DNA of 64,000 nt from Pseudarcicella hirudinis (lineage in GTDB: Bacteria; Bacteroidota; Bacteroidia; Cytophagales; Spirosomataceae), in assembly GCF_900115665.1 (NCBI RefSeq), contig NZ_FOXH01000018.1, positions 62,001-126,000 of the forward strand, read 5' to 3'. Below, one piece after another: positions 8,854 through 17,697 of this stretch. Every line of letters begins with the position of its first letter. The first letter of the stretch is position 1. A program made the translations under genes and the position numbers. The notes under the pieces are model-generated. The model was not told the origin of the DNA. It made no database searches and saw only the letters and a list, made by a program, of their open reading frames with translations.

Positions 8854-9661
8854 AGACAATTGCTTGTCTGATTTTAACTAATTTTTCCAAAAGCCCTTCC
8901 AGCTTATCCAGTTGCAGCATATTGGCGCCATCAGATTTGGCCACAGAAGGATTCGGATGTGTTTCAATGAATAAACCTTCTGCTCCGACTGCAATAGCGG
9001 CCTTGGCAATGGTTTCAATCAACTGAGGCTGGCCACCCGTAACGCCTGAACCCTGATTCGGTCTTTGAAGTGAATGCGTACAGTCCATCACCACCGGAAC
9101 GCCGTGTGCCTGCATTTCAGGAATATTTCTGTAATCAACCACAAGGTCGCCATAACCGAAAGAATTACCTCTGTCTGTAAGGAAAACTGTGGCGCCGGGA
9201 TGTTCATGAAGTACTTTTTCAACAGCAAATTTCATGGAAACACCTGCCATAAACTGCCCTTTTTTGATATTTACCGCTTTCCCGGTTTTGGCAGCTGCGG
9301 CCAATAAATCTGTTTGACGACAAAGAAATGCCGGAATCTGTAATACATCCACATATTTTGCAGCCATTTCAGCCTCAATGGATTCATGGATATCTGTAAC
9401 AGTTGGCAGGTCAAAATGATTACCAACTTCCTGTAAAATCTCTAAAGCCCTGATGTCACCGATTCCTGTAAATGAATCCAGTTTGGTACGATTAGCTTTG
9501 CGGTAAGATCCTTTGAAAATATATGGAATGCCAAACTGGTCAGTAATTCCCTTAATCTTTTCGGCAATTTCAAAAGCCAGGTCACGGCTCTCAATGGCAC
9601 AACTTCCTGCCATCAGGAAAAAATTGTTTTTATCTGTATTTTTTAACTTTGGAATGTTCAT
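8852..9661 (-). CDS. kdsA: KDO-8-phosphate synthase
   Basis: KdsA condenses arabinose 5-phosphate with phosphoenolpyruvate to give KDO-8-phosphate for the lipopolysaccharide inner core. At 269 residues it shows AGSCAIES near the N-terminus (Cys21), FKGSYRKANRT, IPAFLCRQTDLL, NIKKGQF and the ligand motifs DCTHSLQ, IETHP and KSDGANML. The cysteine in AGSCAIES marks the metal-dependent class; the E. coli metal-independent enzyme has Asn at this position. The ATG at 9661 is well placed relative to the conserved core. Presence of kdsA fits a Gram-negative outer membrane. Confidence 0.95.
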   Translation of the reverse strand: MNIPKLKNTDKNNFFLMAGSCAIESRDLAFEIAEKIKGITDQFGIPYIFKGSYRKANRTKLDSFTGIGDIRALEILQEVGNHFDLPTVTDIHESIEAEMAAKYVDVLQIPAFLCRQTDLLAAAAKTGKAVNIKKGQFMAGVSMKFAVEKVLHEHPGATVFLTDRGNSFGYGDLVVDYRNIPEMQAHGVPVVMDCTHSLQRPNQGSGVTGGQPQLIETIAKAAIAVGAEGLFIETHPNPSVAKSDGANMLQLDKLEGLLEKLVKIRQAIV

Positions 9662-9765
9662 GAGAATGAATTTTAAAATTACCGGAAAATATACCGGATT
9701 AAATAAATACCTATAGTTTTGTCTGAATATGAAAGAAATCCGTCGCCCCTGAAATGTCAGATTAC

Positions 9766-10785
9766 TCAGATAAAATTTACTTCAGGACTTAATGCTATAC
9801 CAAATTTTTCAAAAACGGATTTTTGTATTTTTTCAGCCAGTTCTTTGATTTCCAGTCCTTTGCCGTTGCCGTAGTTCACCAGAACAAGTGCCTGCTTTGC
9901 ATGAACACCTATTTCCCCTTCGCGATATCCTTTCCAGCCAGCCTGTTCAATCAACCATCCTGCCGGCACTTTGACCGTTGTTTCATTGACAGGATAACTT
10001 GGAATAGCAGGAAACTTCTCTTTGAGCTTCTCAAACTGATCTTTAGGAATTTCAGGATTTTTAAAAAAACTGCCGGAATTTCCGATTTCTGCCGGATCAG
10101 GTAATTTGCTCTTTCTGATTTTGACAACGGCCTCACTGATTGCCTTTACACTTAATTCAGAAATGCCTGCTTCTTCGAGCGTTTTCTGAATATCGCCATA
10201 TGAAATTTTAAAAAACGGATTTTTGCGGAGTTTAAAAGTAACAGACAAAATTACATATTGCCCTTTTTTCTCATGTTTAAAAACACTTTCACGGTAACCG
10301 AAATGACAGTCCTCAAGCTTAAAGGTTTCAACTTCCAGGGTTTTAAGGTTGAGTGCCTGCAATTCCTCAAAAATATCCTTAATTTCCACTCCGTACGCCC
10401 CGATGTTTTGCATAGGTGCTGCGCCAACAGTTCCGGGAATAAGAGAAAGGTTTTCCATGCCTCCGAACCCTTTTGCTACAGCAAACATCACCAGATCATT
10501 CCAGACTATTCCGGCTCCGGCTTTAATCAGAACGGTATCTGTATCTTCAGCAATAATGTCAATACCGGAAAGGTTGATTTTGACAATAAGTCCTTCAAAA
10601 TCTCCTGTAAGCAGAATATTACTTCCCCCGCCAAGGAAAAGTCTTGGTAAAGACTGATATTGAGGGTCTTTTAAAATTTCTGTTAAATCTTCTAAAGATC
10701 CGATTTCTACCAGAAATTTCGCAAAGGCACTTATTCCGAAGGTATTGTATGATTTTAAAGAAACGTTGGTTCTGACTGCTAGCAT
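9766..10785 (-). CDS. murB: UDP-N-acetylenolpyruvoylglucosamine reductase
   Basis: MurB is an FAD enzyme that reduces UDP-GlcNAc-enolpyruvate to UDP-MurNAc in peptidoglycan synthesis. The open frame runs up to 10914, but the family N-terminus (NVSLKSYNTFGI) begins only five residues after the Met at 10785, and the 43 residues upstream are not family-like. I therefore set the start at 10785, giving 339 residues, close to the 342 of E. coli MurB. FAD-binding motifs (GGGSNIL, SLIPGTVGAAPMQNIGAYG), the catalytic serine region NSGSFFKNP, and the type I C-terminus ending SPEVNFI are present. Confidence 0.93.
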   Translation of the reverse strand: MLAVRTNVSLKSYNTFGISAFAKFLVEIGSLEDLTEILKDPQYQSLPRLFLGGGSNILLTGDFEGLIVKINLSGIDIIAEDTDTVLIKAGAGIVWNDLVMFAVAKGFGGMENLSLIPGTVGAAPMQNIGAYGVEIKDIFEELQALNLKTLEVETFKLEDCHFGYRESVFKHEKKGQYVILSVTFKLRKNPFFKISYGDIQKTLEEAGISELSVKAISEAVVKIRKSKLPDPAEIGNSGSFFKNPEIPKDQFEKLKEKFPAIPSYPVNETTVKVPAGWLIEQAGWKGYREGEIGVHAKQALVLVNYGNGKGLEIKELAEKIQKSVFEKFGIALSPEVNFI

Positions 10786-10973
10786 TGGCTGAAAATTCCG
10801 GAATTCAGGAAGTCTGTTAAGGTGGTTTGTTGAAATTCCGGATTCAAAATAACACAAAAGCTTACAAACGTTTATTGTTTTTCTGAGATTTATACTTAAA
10901 ATTTGTAAAATCAACTCAGAATATAATCTTTTAAAACGTTATCAGCTTGTTTTGATTCACTGATTGCAAGTGC

Positions 10974-11005
10974 TCCGGAAACTTTATTGAATTCCGGAAC
11001 TTTAT
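10974..11005. repeat. Imperfect direct and inverted repeats in a divergent promoter region
   Basis: TCCGGAAACTTTAT (10974-10987) recurs as TCCGGAACTTTAT (10993-11005). TCCGGAA at 10974-10980 is also inverted relative to 10992-10998. The repeats lie between the divergent murB and SPOR lipoprotein genes and could be regulator sites. Confidence 0.4.
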
Positions 11006-11060
11006 CGGAGGTCAATCTTTCGGAAAACAACTCTTTTTTTGCAAAAATACCCACTCTTTT

Positions 11061-11615
11061 ATGCAACGCATTTCATACTTCGTCTTGTTCCTTATGGTGA
11101 TTTTTGGTGTAGCATGCTCTCCGAAAGTTGCTACTACAGGGAAAAGTACAGCTTCAGCAACAACTAAAAGTACACCCAAATCCAACGACCAGAATTTGGC
11201 AGTTTACCGGCCGAAATATAATGAGAAGCCCGGAGAAAGTGTTTCCGGTAAAGCTGATCCTAAAAAAGTAAACAAATCTGAACAGCCGATGCAGGTAAAT
11301 AAAAAGCTGGATGCTGTTTTGGATACAATTGCTTCAAGGAACAAAAATATCAGGTTTGCCAATGGTTACAGAATTCAGATTTATGTAGGAAATGACAAAA
11401 AATCTGCAGATGATGCCAAGGTTTTTACTTATCAGAGCTTCCCTGAGCTTAATCCGTACATAAGCTATACACAACCGGTTTTTAAGGTAAAAGTAGGTGA
11501 TTTCCTCAACAGGATGGATGCTGAAAGATATTTCAGTAAAATTAAGGAAAGCTATCCTACAGCCATGATTTTACCTGATAAAGTAGAGATTCGCAAAGGC
11601 TTGCAGGTAAAGTAA
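11061..11615 (+). CDS. SPOR-domain lipoprotein
   Basis: This 184-residue protein has a lipoprotein signal with the lipobox ending at Cys19 (FGVAC). A Ser/Thr/Lys-rich linker (about 20-85) leads to a C-terminal SPOR-like domain of about 75 residues (GYRIQIYVGNDKKSADDAKVF near the start, VKVGDFLNRMDAERYF in the second half). SPOR domains bind denuded peptidoglycan glycans, so the protein is probably anchored in an envelope membrane and touches the cell wall, perhaps at division sites. The function beyond that is not known. fabD follows but has its own promoter. Confidence 0.85.
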   Translation: MQRISYFVLFLMVIFGVACSPKVATTGKSTASATTKSTPKSNDQNLAVYRPKYNEKPGESVSGKADPKKVNKSEQPMQVNKKLDAVLDTIASRNKNIRFANGYRIQIYVGNDKKSADDAKVFTYQSFPELNPYISYTQPVFKVKVGDFLNRMDAERYFSKIKESYPTAMILPDKVEIRKGLQVK

Positions 11616-11632
11616 TGAGATTTTCTGAGCTA

Positions 11633-11662
11633 TTGAAATTAAAGCAAGGCGGAGTAATTTTG
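11633..11662 (+). promoter_or_regulatory. Promoter for fabD
   Basis: A -33 element TTG (11633-11635) and a -7 element TAATTTTG (11655-11662) are separated by 19 nt, fitting the Bacteroidota promoter consensus. The predicted transcription start near 11668 gives a leader of about 75 nt before the fabD start. Confidence 0.6.
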
Positions 11663-11743
11663 CCTTTTAAAATCTGAAGATTATAAGGATTTCTTCTGAA
11701 AACGCCGGGTTACGGCATATTTAAACAATTTTATTTTTAAACG

Positions 11744-12619
11744 ATGAAAGCATACGTTTTCCCTGGTCAGGGTTCCCAATTTAAAGGAATGGGCAAAGAT
11801 CTTTATGAAAAGTCACCTTCTGCCAAAGCCCTTTTTGAAAAAGCAAATGAAATTTTAGGTTTTAGAATTACTGACATTATGTTTGAGGGAACCGATGAGG
11901 AGCTAAAGCAAACTAAAGTAACTCAGCCTGCTATATTTCTTCATTCTGTGATTTTAGCAAAAGAAACCGCAGATTTTAAGCCTGAAATGGTAGCGGGACA
12001 TTCATTAGGTGAATTTTCGGCCCTTGTATCAGCAAATGCCCTTAGTTTTGAAGATGGTTTGAAACTGGTTTCGCAAAGAGCTTTGGCTATGCAGAAAGCC
12101 TGTGAACAGAATCCCTCTACAATGGCTGCGGTATTAGGACTTGAAGATGCGGTAATAGAAGAGATTTGTGCCTCAATTACTGATGATGTAGTGGTAGCAG
12201 CTAATTTCAACTGCCCGGGTCAGGTAGTAATTTCGGGTTCTAATTCAGGGGTGGCAAAAGCAGGAGAGAAATTGAAAGAAGCAGGAGCAAAGAGAGTTTT
12301 ACCTTTGCCTGTTGGCGGAGCTTTCCACTCACCTTTGATGGAATCAGCCAGAGAAGAACTTGCCGCAGCTATTGAGGCCACAAATTTTAACACTCCGGTC
12401 TGTCCGATTTATCAGAACGTAAATGCCCAGCCTTCTACAGATGTAGCTACAATTAAGGCAAATCTTGTTTCTCAGTTAACCGGAGCTGTGAGATGGACGC
12501 AGTCGGTTGAGAACATGGTAGCCGGCGGAGCGAGCTCTTTTACAGAATGCGGACCGGGTAAAGTTTTGCAGGGTTTGGTTAAAAAAATTGCTCCAACGGT
12601 GGAAACAGCCGGTTTATAG
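11744..12619 (+). CDS. fabD: Malonyl CoA-ACP transacylase
   Basis: FabD moves malonate from coenzyme A to acyl carrier protein, supplying extender units for fatty acid synthesis. The 291-residue protein starts with the family motif FPGQGSQ, carries the nucleophile Ser87 in GHSLGEFSAL and the catalytic His195 in AFHSPLM, and ends with the ECGPGKVLQGLVKKI region. The start ATG at 11744 matches the family N-terminus. It has its own promoter at 11633-11662. A weak hairpin (arms 12671-12678 and 12706-12713) between it and the tRNA may end transcription. Confidence 0.95.
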   Translation: MKAYVFPGQGSQFKGMGKDLYEKSPSAKALFEKANEILGFRITDIMFEGTDEELKQTKVTQPAIFLHSVILAKETADFKPEMVAGHSLGEFSALVSANALSFEDGLKLVSQRALAMQKACEQNPSTMAAVLGLEDAVIEEICASITDDVVVAANFNCPGQVVISGSNSGVAKAGEKLKEAGAKRVLPLPVGGAFHSPLMESAREELAAAIEATNFNTPVCPIYQNVNAQPSTDVATIKANLVSQLTGAVRWTQSVENMVAGGASSFTECGPGKVLQGLVKKIAPTVETAGL

Positions 12620-12670
12620 GCATTTTGAAGCAAGAGATTTGAAATTTTTTTCAAAAATTTTGGCTTAAAT

Positions 12671-12716
12671 AAGGCCTTGAAAACCAAAGTTATATGAGAC
12701 TACTTAAGGCCTTTTC
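12671..12716 (+). terminator. Possible terminator after fabD
   Basis: AAGGCCTT at 12671-12678 can pair with AAGGCCTT at 12706-12713, and the right arm runs into a short T-run. The 27-nt loop makes this weaker than the other terminators in the window. Confidence 0.35.
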
Positions 12717-12749
12717 TGAAAGAAATTTAAAGATTTTTTCAAAAAGGGC

Positions 12750-12780
12750 TTGACAAATTAAGAAGGAACCTGTAATTTTG
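12750..12780 (+). promoter_or_regulatory. Promoter for tRNA-Gln
   Basis: TTG (12750-12752, in the context CTTGACA) and TAATTTTG (12773-12780) are 20 nt apart, a near-consensus Bacteroidota promoter. Transcription would begin close to 12787, about 15 nt before the mature tRNA. Confidence 0.7.
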
Positions 12781-12801
12781 CATCACCTTTTACAACAAGG
12801 A

Positions 12802-12872
12802 TGACCGATGGTGTAATGGTAACACTACGGTTTTTGGTGCCGTCTTTCTAGGTTCGAATCCTAGTCGGTCAA
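12802..12872 (+). tRNA. tRNA-Gln (anticodon TTG)
   Basis: A full 71-nt cloverleaf can be drawn. The acceptor stem is TGACCGA with TCGGTCA, the D stem GTGT with ACAC, and the anticodon stem ACGGT with GCCGT. The loop TTTTGGT gives anticodon TTG, and the T arm is CTAGG-TTCGAAT-CCTAG. The discriminator is A at 12872, and CCA is not encoded. It is flanked by its own promoter and an intrinsic terminator, so it is a single-gene unit. Confidence 0.95.
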
Positions 12873-12873
12873 C

Positions 12874-12912
12874 AAACCCCTCTTTCTTAATCGATTGAGG
12901 GGTTTTTGTTTT
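12874..12912 (+). terminator. Intrinsic terminator after tRNA-Gln
   Basis: AAACCCCTC (12874-12882) pairs perfectly with 12897-12905 and is followed by TTGTTTT. The stem begins right after the tRNA 3' end. Confidence 0.9.
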
Positions 12913-13342
12913 GAGATTTTTTAGTTTTTATATAACTATTTTCAGTTTTTTGAATTATAGGTCTTTTTTAAACCTGAAATGTTGGCTTATTCTTGCTGAA
13001 TTTTTAAATTGCAATCTTCTTTGAAAGGGGAAATCCGGTCATCGGATAAATTCTTCCGGATTTGGCTTTAATATTTTATCAGTTTTGCCATAAAATACAT
13101 TTTATACGATGCTTTATGTGTTTTCTGATACCACTCTTTAAAGAAGATCTCTTATTCTCAAAATCTATAAACCGGAAAGATTTACATTTAATCATCGGAA
13201 AAGTCCGGATGCTATTGAAATAGGGAGAGAAAAAGAATAGGTTTCTATTTTTCAGGTCAGGAACACGCTTATTTTTTATTAAGATATAATCTCTTTTTAA
13301 TTTCTGAATTTTACCGCTCACACTAATAAACTATATTCGAAA
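12913..13342. other. 430-bp gap between tRNA-Gln and glmM
   Basis: This stretch is AT-rich and I see no convincing gene in it. An 80-codon minus-strand frame (13079-13321) has no recognisable motif, and its Phe/Lys/Arg-rich translation suggests chance. A hairpin AAATCCGG (13031-13038) with 13056-13063 is the only clear structure. A partial -7 match TATATTCG at 13332-13339 abuts the glmM GTG and would imply a very short leader, but it is weak. Confidence 0.5.
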
Positions 13343-14737
13343 GTGACATTAATCAAATCAATATCAGGCATACGTGGAACAATTGGGGGAAAAACCGGCG
13401 ATGCACTTACTCCTCTTGATGTCGTAAAGTTTGCGGCAGCTTACGGGACTTGGTTGAAGAAGTCTAATCCTGAGAACCTTAAAGTAATTCTTGGAAGAGA
13501 TGCTCGTTTATCAGGAGAGATGGTTTCAAAATTAGTAGTTTCTACCCTTCAGGGACTTGGATTTAATGTTATTGACCTTGGGCTTTCCACTACTCCGACT
13601 GTAGAAATGGCTGTTCCGGCCGAAAAAGCAGCAGGAGGAATTATTCTTACAGCAAGTCATAACCCGATTCAATGGAACGCACTTAAATTGCTTAATTCGG
13701 CAGGAGAGTTCATTTCAGGCAAAGACGGTGAAGAATTGCTCGAAATTGCGGAAAAAGAAGCATTTGATTTTGTTGAAGTAAGAAAGCTGGGGTCCTATAC
13801 GGCGGATAACACATATCTGAAAAAACACATCGATTGGATACTTGAATTGCCCCTGGTTGATAAAGAAGCTATTGCTTCACGTAATTTCAAAGTAATAATT
13901 GATGCAGTGAACTCTACGGGAGGCATTGCAGTACCAATGCTTCTGGAAGCTTTGGGCGTGACTCAGATTACTAAATTGCATTGCGAACCAACTGGTCATT
14001 TTGCACATAATCCTGAGCCACTTCCGGAAAACCTGGGAGATATTACAAAAGCCATTGAAAAAGAGAAATTTGATTTGGGAATTGTAGTTGATCCTGATGT
14101 GGACAGACTTTGTTTTATGTGTGAAGATGGTTCTCCATTTGGCGAAGAATATACTTTGGTGGCTATTGCAGATTATGTTTTGCAACATAAAAAAGGAAAT
14201 ACGGTTTCTAACCTGTCTTCAACCCGTGCATTGAGAGATGTTACAGAGAAAGCAGGAGGTAAATATTATGCCTCAGCGGTAGGAGAAGTGAATGTGGTGG
14301 CACTCATGAAATCTTCGAAGGCCATAATCGGAGGAGAAGGAAACGGTGGTGTAATTTATCCTGAATTACATTATGGAAGAGATGCTTTGGTTGGAATCGC
14401 CTTGTTTCTGTCGCATCTGGCAAAATCGGGTAAAAAGATCTCTATCTTGAGAAAGGCCTATCCGGAGTATTATATTTCTAAAAATAAGATTGAATTAACC
14501 CCGGATATAGATGTTGATCAGGTTTTGGAAGAAGTGAAGAAAAAGTACTCTAAAAATCCGATAAATGCTATTGATGGTGTTAAAATTGAATTTGATAAAG
14601 AATGGGTACACCTTCGAAAATCAAATACCGAGCCGATTATCAGAATTTACTCTGAATCCGACTCAATTACAAAAGCAGATAACCTGGCTAAAAAGCTTAT
14701 CAGCGATATTAAAGAGGTAGTGAATCACAGAATATAA
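13343..14737 (+). CDS. glmM: Phosphoglucosamine mutase
   Basis: This 464-residue phosphohexomutase interconverts glucosamine 6- and 1-phosphate on the path to UDP-GlcNAc. The N-terminal SISGIRGTIGG motif, the phosphoserine loop TASHNP (Ser105), the metal-binding loop DPDVDRL, the sugar-specificity loop GEGNGG and the C-terminal phosphate-binding motif RKSNTEPIIRIY are all present. The start is a GTG at 13343, and the protein begins only a few residues before the conserved core, as is usual. GlmM rather than phosphomannomutase is preferred from GEGNGG, but a dual role cannot be excluded. A strong terminator follows. Confidence 0.88.
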   Translation: MTLIKSISGIRGTIGGKTGDALTPLDVVKFAAAYGTWLKKSNPENLKVILGRDARLSGEMVSKLVVSTLQGLGFNVIDLGLSTTPTVEMAVPAEKAAGGIILTASHNPIQWNALKLLNSAGEFISGKDGEELLEIAEKEAFDFVEVRKLGSYTADNTYLKKHIDWILELPLVDKEAIASRNFKVIIDAVNSTGGIAVPMLLEALGVTQITKLHCEPTGHFAHNPEPLPENLGDITKAIEKEKFDLGIVVDPDVDRLCFMCEDGSPFGEEYTLVAIADYVLQHKKGNTVSNLSSTRALRDVTEKAGGKYYASAVGEVNVVALMKSSKAIIGGEGNGGVIYPELHYGRDALVGIALFLSHLAKSGKKISILRKAYPEYYISKNKIELTPDIDVDQVLEEVKKKYSKNPINAIDGVKIEFDKEWVHLRKSNTEPIIRIYSESDSITKADNLAKKLISDIKEVVNHRI

Positions 14738-14762
14738 TTCTGTCAATAAATATACATTCTTT

Positions 14763-14799
14763 AAAATGTCAGGCACAAAAGCCTGACATTTTATGTTTT
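14763..14799 (+). terminator. Intrinsic terminator after glmM
   Basis: AAAATGTCAGGC (14763-14774) pairs perfectly with 14781-14792 around a 6-nt loop, followed by ATGTTTT. Confidence 0.9.
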
Positions 14800-14854
14800 A
14801 AGCTAAATAGATTATATATACAGAACTAGTAGAATTTTAATCCATTGATAAATA

Positions 14855-15997
14855 ATGCATAGAGTTTATTTTGATAATGCTGCGACAACCCCGATTGATA
14901 AAGCAGTTTTAGAGGCTATGATGCCTCTTTTTGAGGAGAATTTCGGGAATCCTTCTTCTATCCATTCACATGGGAGAACCGTTAAAACAGCAATTGAGCG
15001 TGCCCGAAAGACCGTTGCAGGATTATTAAATACCTCTCCCGCAGAGATATTTTTCACTTCAGGAGGAACAGAAGCAGATAATACGGCAATTCGTTGCTCA
15101 ATTGAAGAATATGGCATAACACATGCTATTACTTCGCCGGTTGAACACCATGCTGTTTTACATACATTAGAATACCTGGCTAAAAAAGGAAAAATCCGTA
15201 TTAGTCTGGTGAACCTGGATGAAAAAGGTCATATCGATTTGAATCACCTGGAAGAATTGCTGAGAGAAAACCCGAAAACACTGGTTTCTTTAATGCACGG
15301 GAACAATGAGATCGGTAATTTGCTGGATCTTGAAAAAGTAGGTGCACTTTGTGAAGATTATGGTGCAATTTTCCATTCTGATACTGTTCAGACCATGGGA
15401 CATTACAAACATGATTTGCAGCAGCTTAATATGAATTTTCTGGTTGGTGCCGCACATAAGTTTCACGGACCTAAAGGGGTTGGTTTTCTTTATATGAATG
15501 CCAATTCTAAAATTCATCCTTTTATACATGGCGGGGCACAGGAACGCAATATGCGGGGAGGTACTGAAAATGTTTATGGAATTGTAGGACTTGCCAAAGC
15601 TTTGGAAATAGCTTATTCCGGTATGGAAGAACACCACAAGCATATTCAGCATCTGAAAACCTATATGATCGGGAAATTGCAGCAGAGTATAGAAGGGGTG
15701 AGTTTCAACGGTGATTGTGCAAATGCCGACAGGAGTTTATATACTGTACTGAATGTTAGTTTCCCGGCTTCCGATGATTCTGACATGATGTTATTTAACC
15801 TTGATATTAACAAAATTTCAGCTTCTGGAGGAAGTGCCTGTTCAAGTGGTTCAAATATCGGCTCTCATGTTCTGACTGCTATCGGGGGAGATCCGAACCG
15901 CCCTGCGGTAAGATTCTCTTTCTCAAAATACAATACAATTGAAGAAGTGGACTTTGTTGTCAGTAAATTAACGGAATTGCTGAAAGTGGAGGCATAA
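14855..15997 (+). CDS. Cysteine desulfurase (NifS/IscS family)
   Basis: This 380-residue PLP enzyme removes sulfur from cysteine to a protein persulfide for Fe-S clusters and tRNA thiolation. The PLP lysine is Lys202 in GAAHKFHGPKG and the persulfide cysteine is Cys329 in SGGSACSSGS. The N-terminus VYFDNAATTP and HGNNEIG are classic class V motifs. The loop around the cysteine is IscS/NifS-like (group I) rather than SufS-like. No isc or suf genes are next to it, so its specific partner cannot be told. It follows a terminator and is probably transcribed alone. Confidence 0.92.
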   Translation: MHRVYFDNAATTPIDKAVLEAMMPLFEENFGNPSSIHSHGRTVKTAIERARKTVAGLLNTSPAEIFFTSGGTEADNTAIRCSIEEYGITHAITSPVEHHAVLHTLEYLAKKGKIRISLVNLDEKGHIDLNHLEELLRENPKTLVSLMHGNNEIGNLLDLEKVGALCEDYGAIFHSDTVQTMGHYKHDLQQLNMNFLVGAAHKFHGPKGVGFLYMNANSKIHPFIHGGAQERNMRGGTENVYGIVGLAKALEIAYSGMEEHHKHIQHLKTYMIGKLQQSIEGVSFNGDCANADRSLYTVLNVSFPASDDSDMMLFNLDINKISASGGSACSSGSNIGSHVLTAIGGDPNRPAVRFSFSKYNTIEEVDFVVSKLTELLKVEA

Positions 15998-16011
15998 TTT
16001 CCCGGCAGGTA

Positions 16012-16042
16012 TTTGTGTTTTAATTCTTTCGGGTTAAATTTG
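16012..16042 (+). promoter_or_regulatory. Promoter for the amino acid permease
   Basis: TTTG (16012-16015) and TAAATTTG (16035-16042) are separated by exactly 19 nt, one of the closest matches to the Bacteroidota promoter consensus in the window. Transcription would begin near 16048. Confidence 0.7.
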
Positions 16043-16185
16043 AGTAAGCTTCAAATGGGAAGAATTAAGTCCGGCAATAGATTAAAGAAATCATGGATTT
16101 CGGGAGAAAGTTCCTGAAAACGATTCTCTTTAATCTATTGCTGAACTGTAAGAAGTTAATCAAGCACAATATAAAACCTTTATCG

Positions 16186-17514
16186 ATGAATGATGCTCCT
16201 GACGGCCGGCGCCCTCAACTGGATCGTGTTATATCCGCTACTCAACTTTGGGCTATTGCTGTCGGAATGGTGATTTCCGGAGAATATTTTGGCTGGAATT
16301 ACGGCTGGGAAGTAGCCGGAACAGTTGGCTTTCTCATTTCTACAATTATTGTGACAATTATGTATGTCACATTTATCTTTTCCTACACAGAGCTTACAAC
16401 GGCTATTCCGCATGCCGGAGGCCCTTTCTCTTATGCTCATCGTGCCTTTGGACAAATCGGAGGATTTATTGCCGGTTTTGCCACTTTGGTTGATTTTCTA
16501 CTCGCTCCGCCAGCTATCGCTTATGCATTAGGCAGCTATACACATTTTTTGAATCCTGCCATTCCTATTATGGGTACTGCACTGGCAACTTATGTAGTGT
16601 TTATTACTATTAATTTATTTGGCATTAAGCAATCTGCCCGATTTTCCCTGATCGTTACAATTTTGTCGGTACTGGAGCTGGTCGTATTTCTGATCATTAT
16701 TCTGCCATGTTATGATAATGACAGGTTCTTGGCGAATAATCCGCCTTCCGTTGAACCGGGCGGTGTTTTTGCAGGGATTCCTTTTGCAATGTGGTTTTTT
16801 GTTGCCATCGAAGGTGTTGCTATGGTAGCTGAAGAAGTAAAAAATCCCCATAAAACAATTCCCCGGGGATATATCTCCAGTATTTTAACCCTGGTGATAC
16901 TGGCTTTGGGTGTAATGATTCTAAGTGGCGGAGTAGGAGACTGGCGGCAATTAAGTAATCTGGATCATCCTTTGCCTGAAACACTGACTATGGCTCTTGG
17001 AAAAAATAATGCCTGGTCAAAAGTGTTTGCCAGTTTAGGGCTTTTCGGTTTGATTGCTTCCTTTCATTGTAATACCATCAGTTATTCAAGACAGATTTAT
17101 GCTCTGGCAAGAGAAGGGTATCTCCCTAAAATACTTTCTCAGATCAGCCTGAAGTATCATACGCCTCATTGGGCGCTGATTGCAGGCGGTTTGGTGGGAT
17201 TTCTGGCTATATTTACCGGAACGACAAATGAAATTATTATTCTCTCCGTCCTGGGAGCTGTGGTAATGTATCTGATCAGCATGTTAAGTTTGTTTGTTCT
17301 CCGGAAAAAAGAACCCGGACTGCATCGTCCTTTTAAAGCGCCGTTATATCCTTACGTGCCTGCGGTGGCTTTGATTTTATCGGTTGTCTGCCTGCTGGCA
17401 ATCGTTTATTATAACAGATGGCTCAGCCTGATTTTTTTCGGAGGTCTGGGAATTTCTTTATTGGCATTTGTATTGAAATACATAATTTTCACTTCTAAAA
17501 AAGTAATAAACTGA
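16186..17514 (+). CDS. APC-family amino acid/ethanolamine-type permease
   Basis: This is an inner-membrane permease with about 12 helices of the amino acid-polyamine-organocation family. The first-helix motif VISGEYFGWNYGWEVAGT closely resembles ethanolamine permeases, and YTELTTAIPHAGGPFSYA, FVAIEGVAMVAEEVKNP and SYSRQIYALAREGYLP are APC features. The frame opens at 16093, but the extra 31 residues are basic and not family-like, so ATG 16186 is preferred (442 residues). The promoter at 16012-16042 would also allow the longer form. No ethanolamine ammonia-lyase genes are nearby, so the substrate is uncertain. Confidence 0.82.
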   Translation: MNDAPDGRRPQLDRVISATQLWAIAVGMVISGEYFGWNYGWEVAGTVGFLISTIIVTIMYVTFIFSYTELTTAIPHAGGPFSYAHRAFGQIGGFIAGFATLVDFLLAPPAIAYALGSYTHFLNPAIPIMGTALATYVVFITINLFGIKQSARFSLIVTILSVLELVVFLIIILPCYDNDRFLANNPPSVEPGGVFAGIPFAMWFFVAIEGVAMVAEEVKNPHKTIPRGYISSILTLVILALGVMILSGGVGDWRQLSNLDHPLPETLTMALGKNNAWSKVFASLGLFGLIASFHCNTISYSRQIYALAREGYLPKILSQISLKYHTPHWALIAGGLVGFLAIFTGTTNEIIILSVLGAVVMYLISMLSLFVLRKKEPGLHRPFKAPLYPYVPAVALILSVVCLLAIVYYNRWLSLIFFGGLGISLLAFVLKYIIFTSKKVIN

Positions 17515-17587
17515 GTAATTCATCTGTTTTGAGAACCACTCTTCAAATATTCTTTGCCCGATAAAATAATTTTCCCCAATTTCGACT

Positions 17588-17601
17588 TATACATATGTAT
17601 A
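17588..17601. promoter_or_regulatory. 14-bp perfect palindrome upstream of the coiled-coil gene pair
   Basis: TATACATATGTATA is its own reverse complement and lies about 97 bp before the start at 17698. It could be an operator for the two-gene unit. A -7-like TATAGTTG lies about 20 bp downstream. This is suggestive only. Confidence 0.4.
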
Positions 17602-17697
17602 TCCCATTTTGTATAGTTGAAGTTTCTGTAATATTCTGTTTACTGAAATCTTTTCAGGCCAACAGAAAAGCCCATTCATATAAAACACCATTTTGTT

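Noticed and set aside
10786-10914. 43-residue N-terminal extension of MurB
   Set aside because: The extension is not family-like, and the conserved MurB N-terminus begins five residues after the Met at 10785.
13079-13321. 80-codon minus-strand frame in the gap before glmM
   Set aside because: Composition is Phe/Lys/Arg-rich with no motif; it looks like a chance frame in AT-rich DNA.
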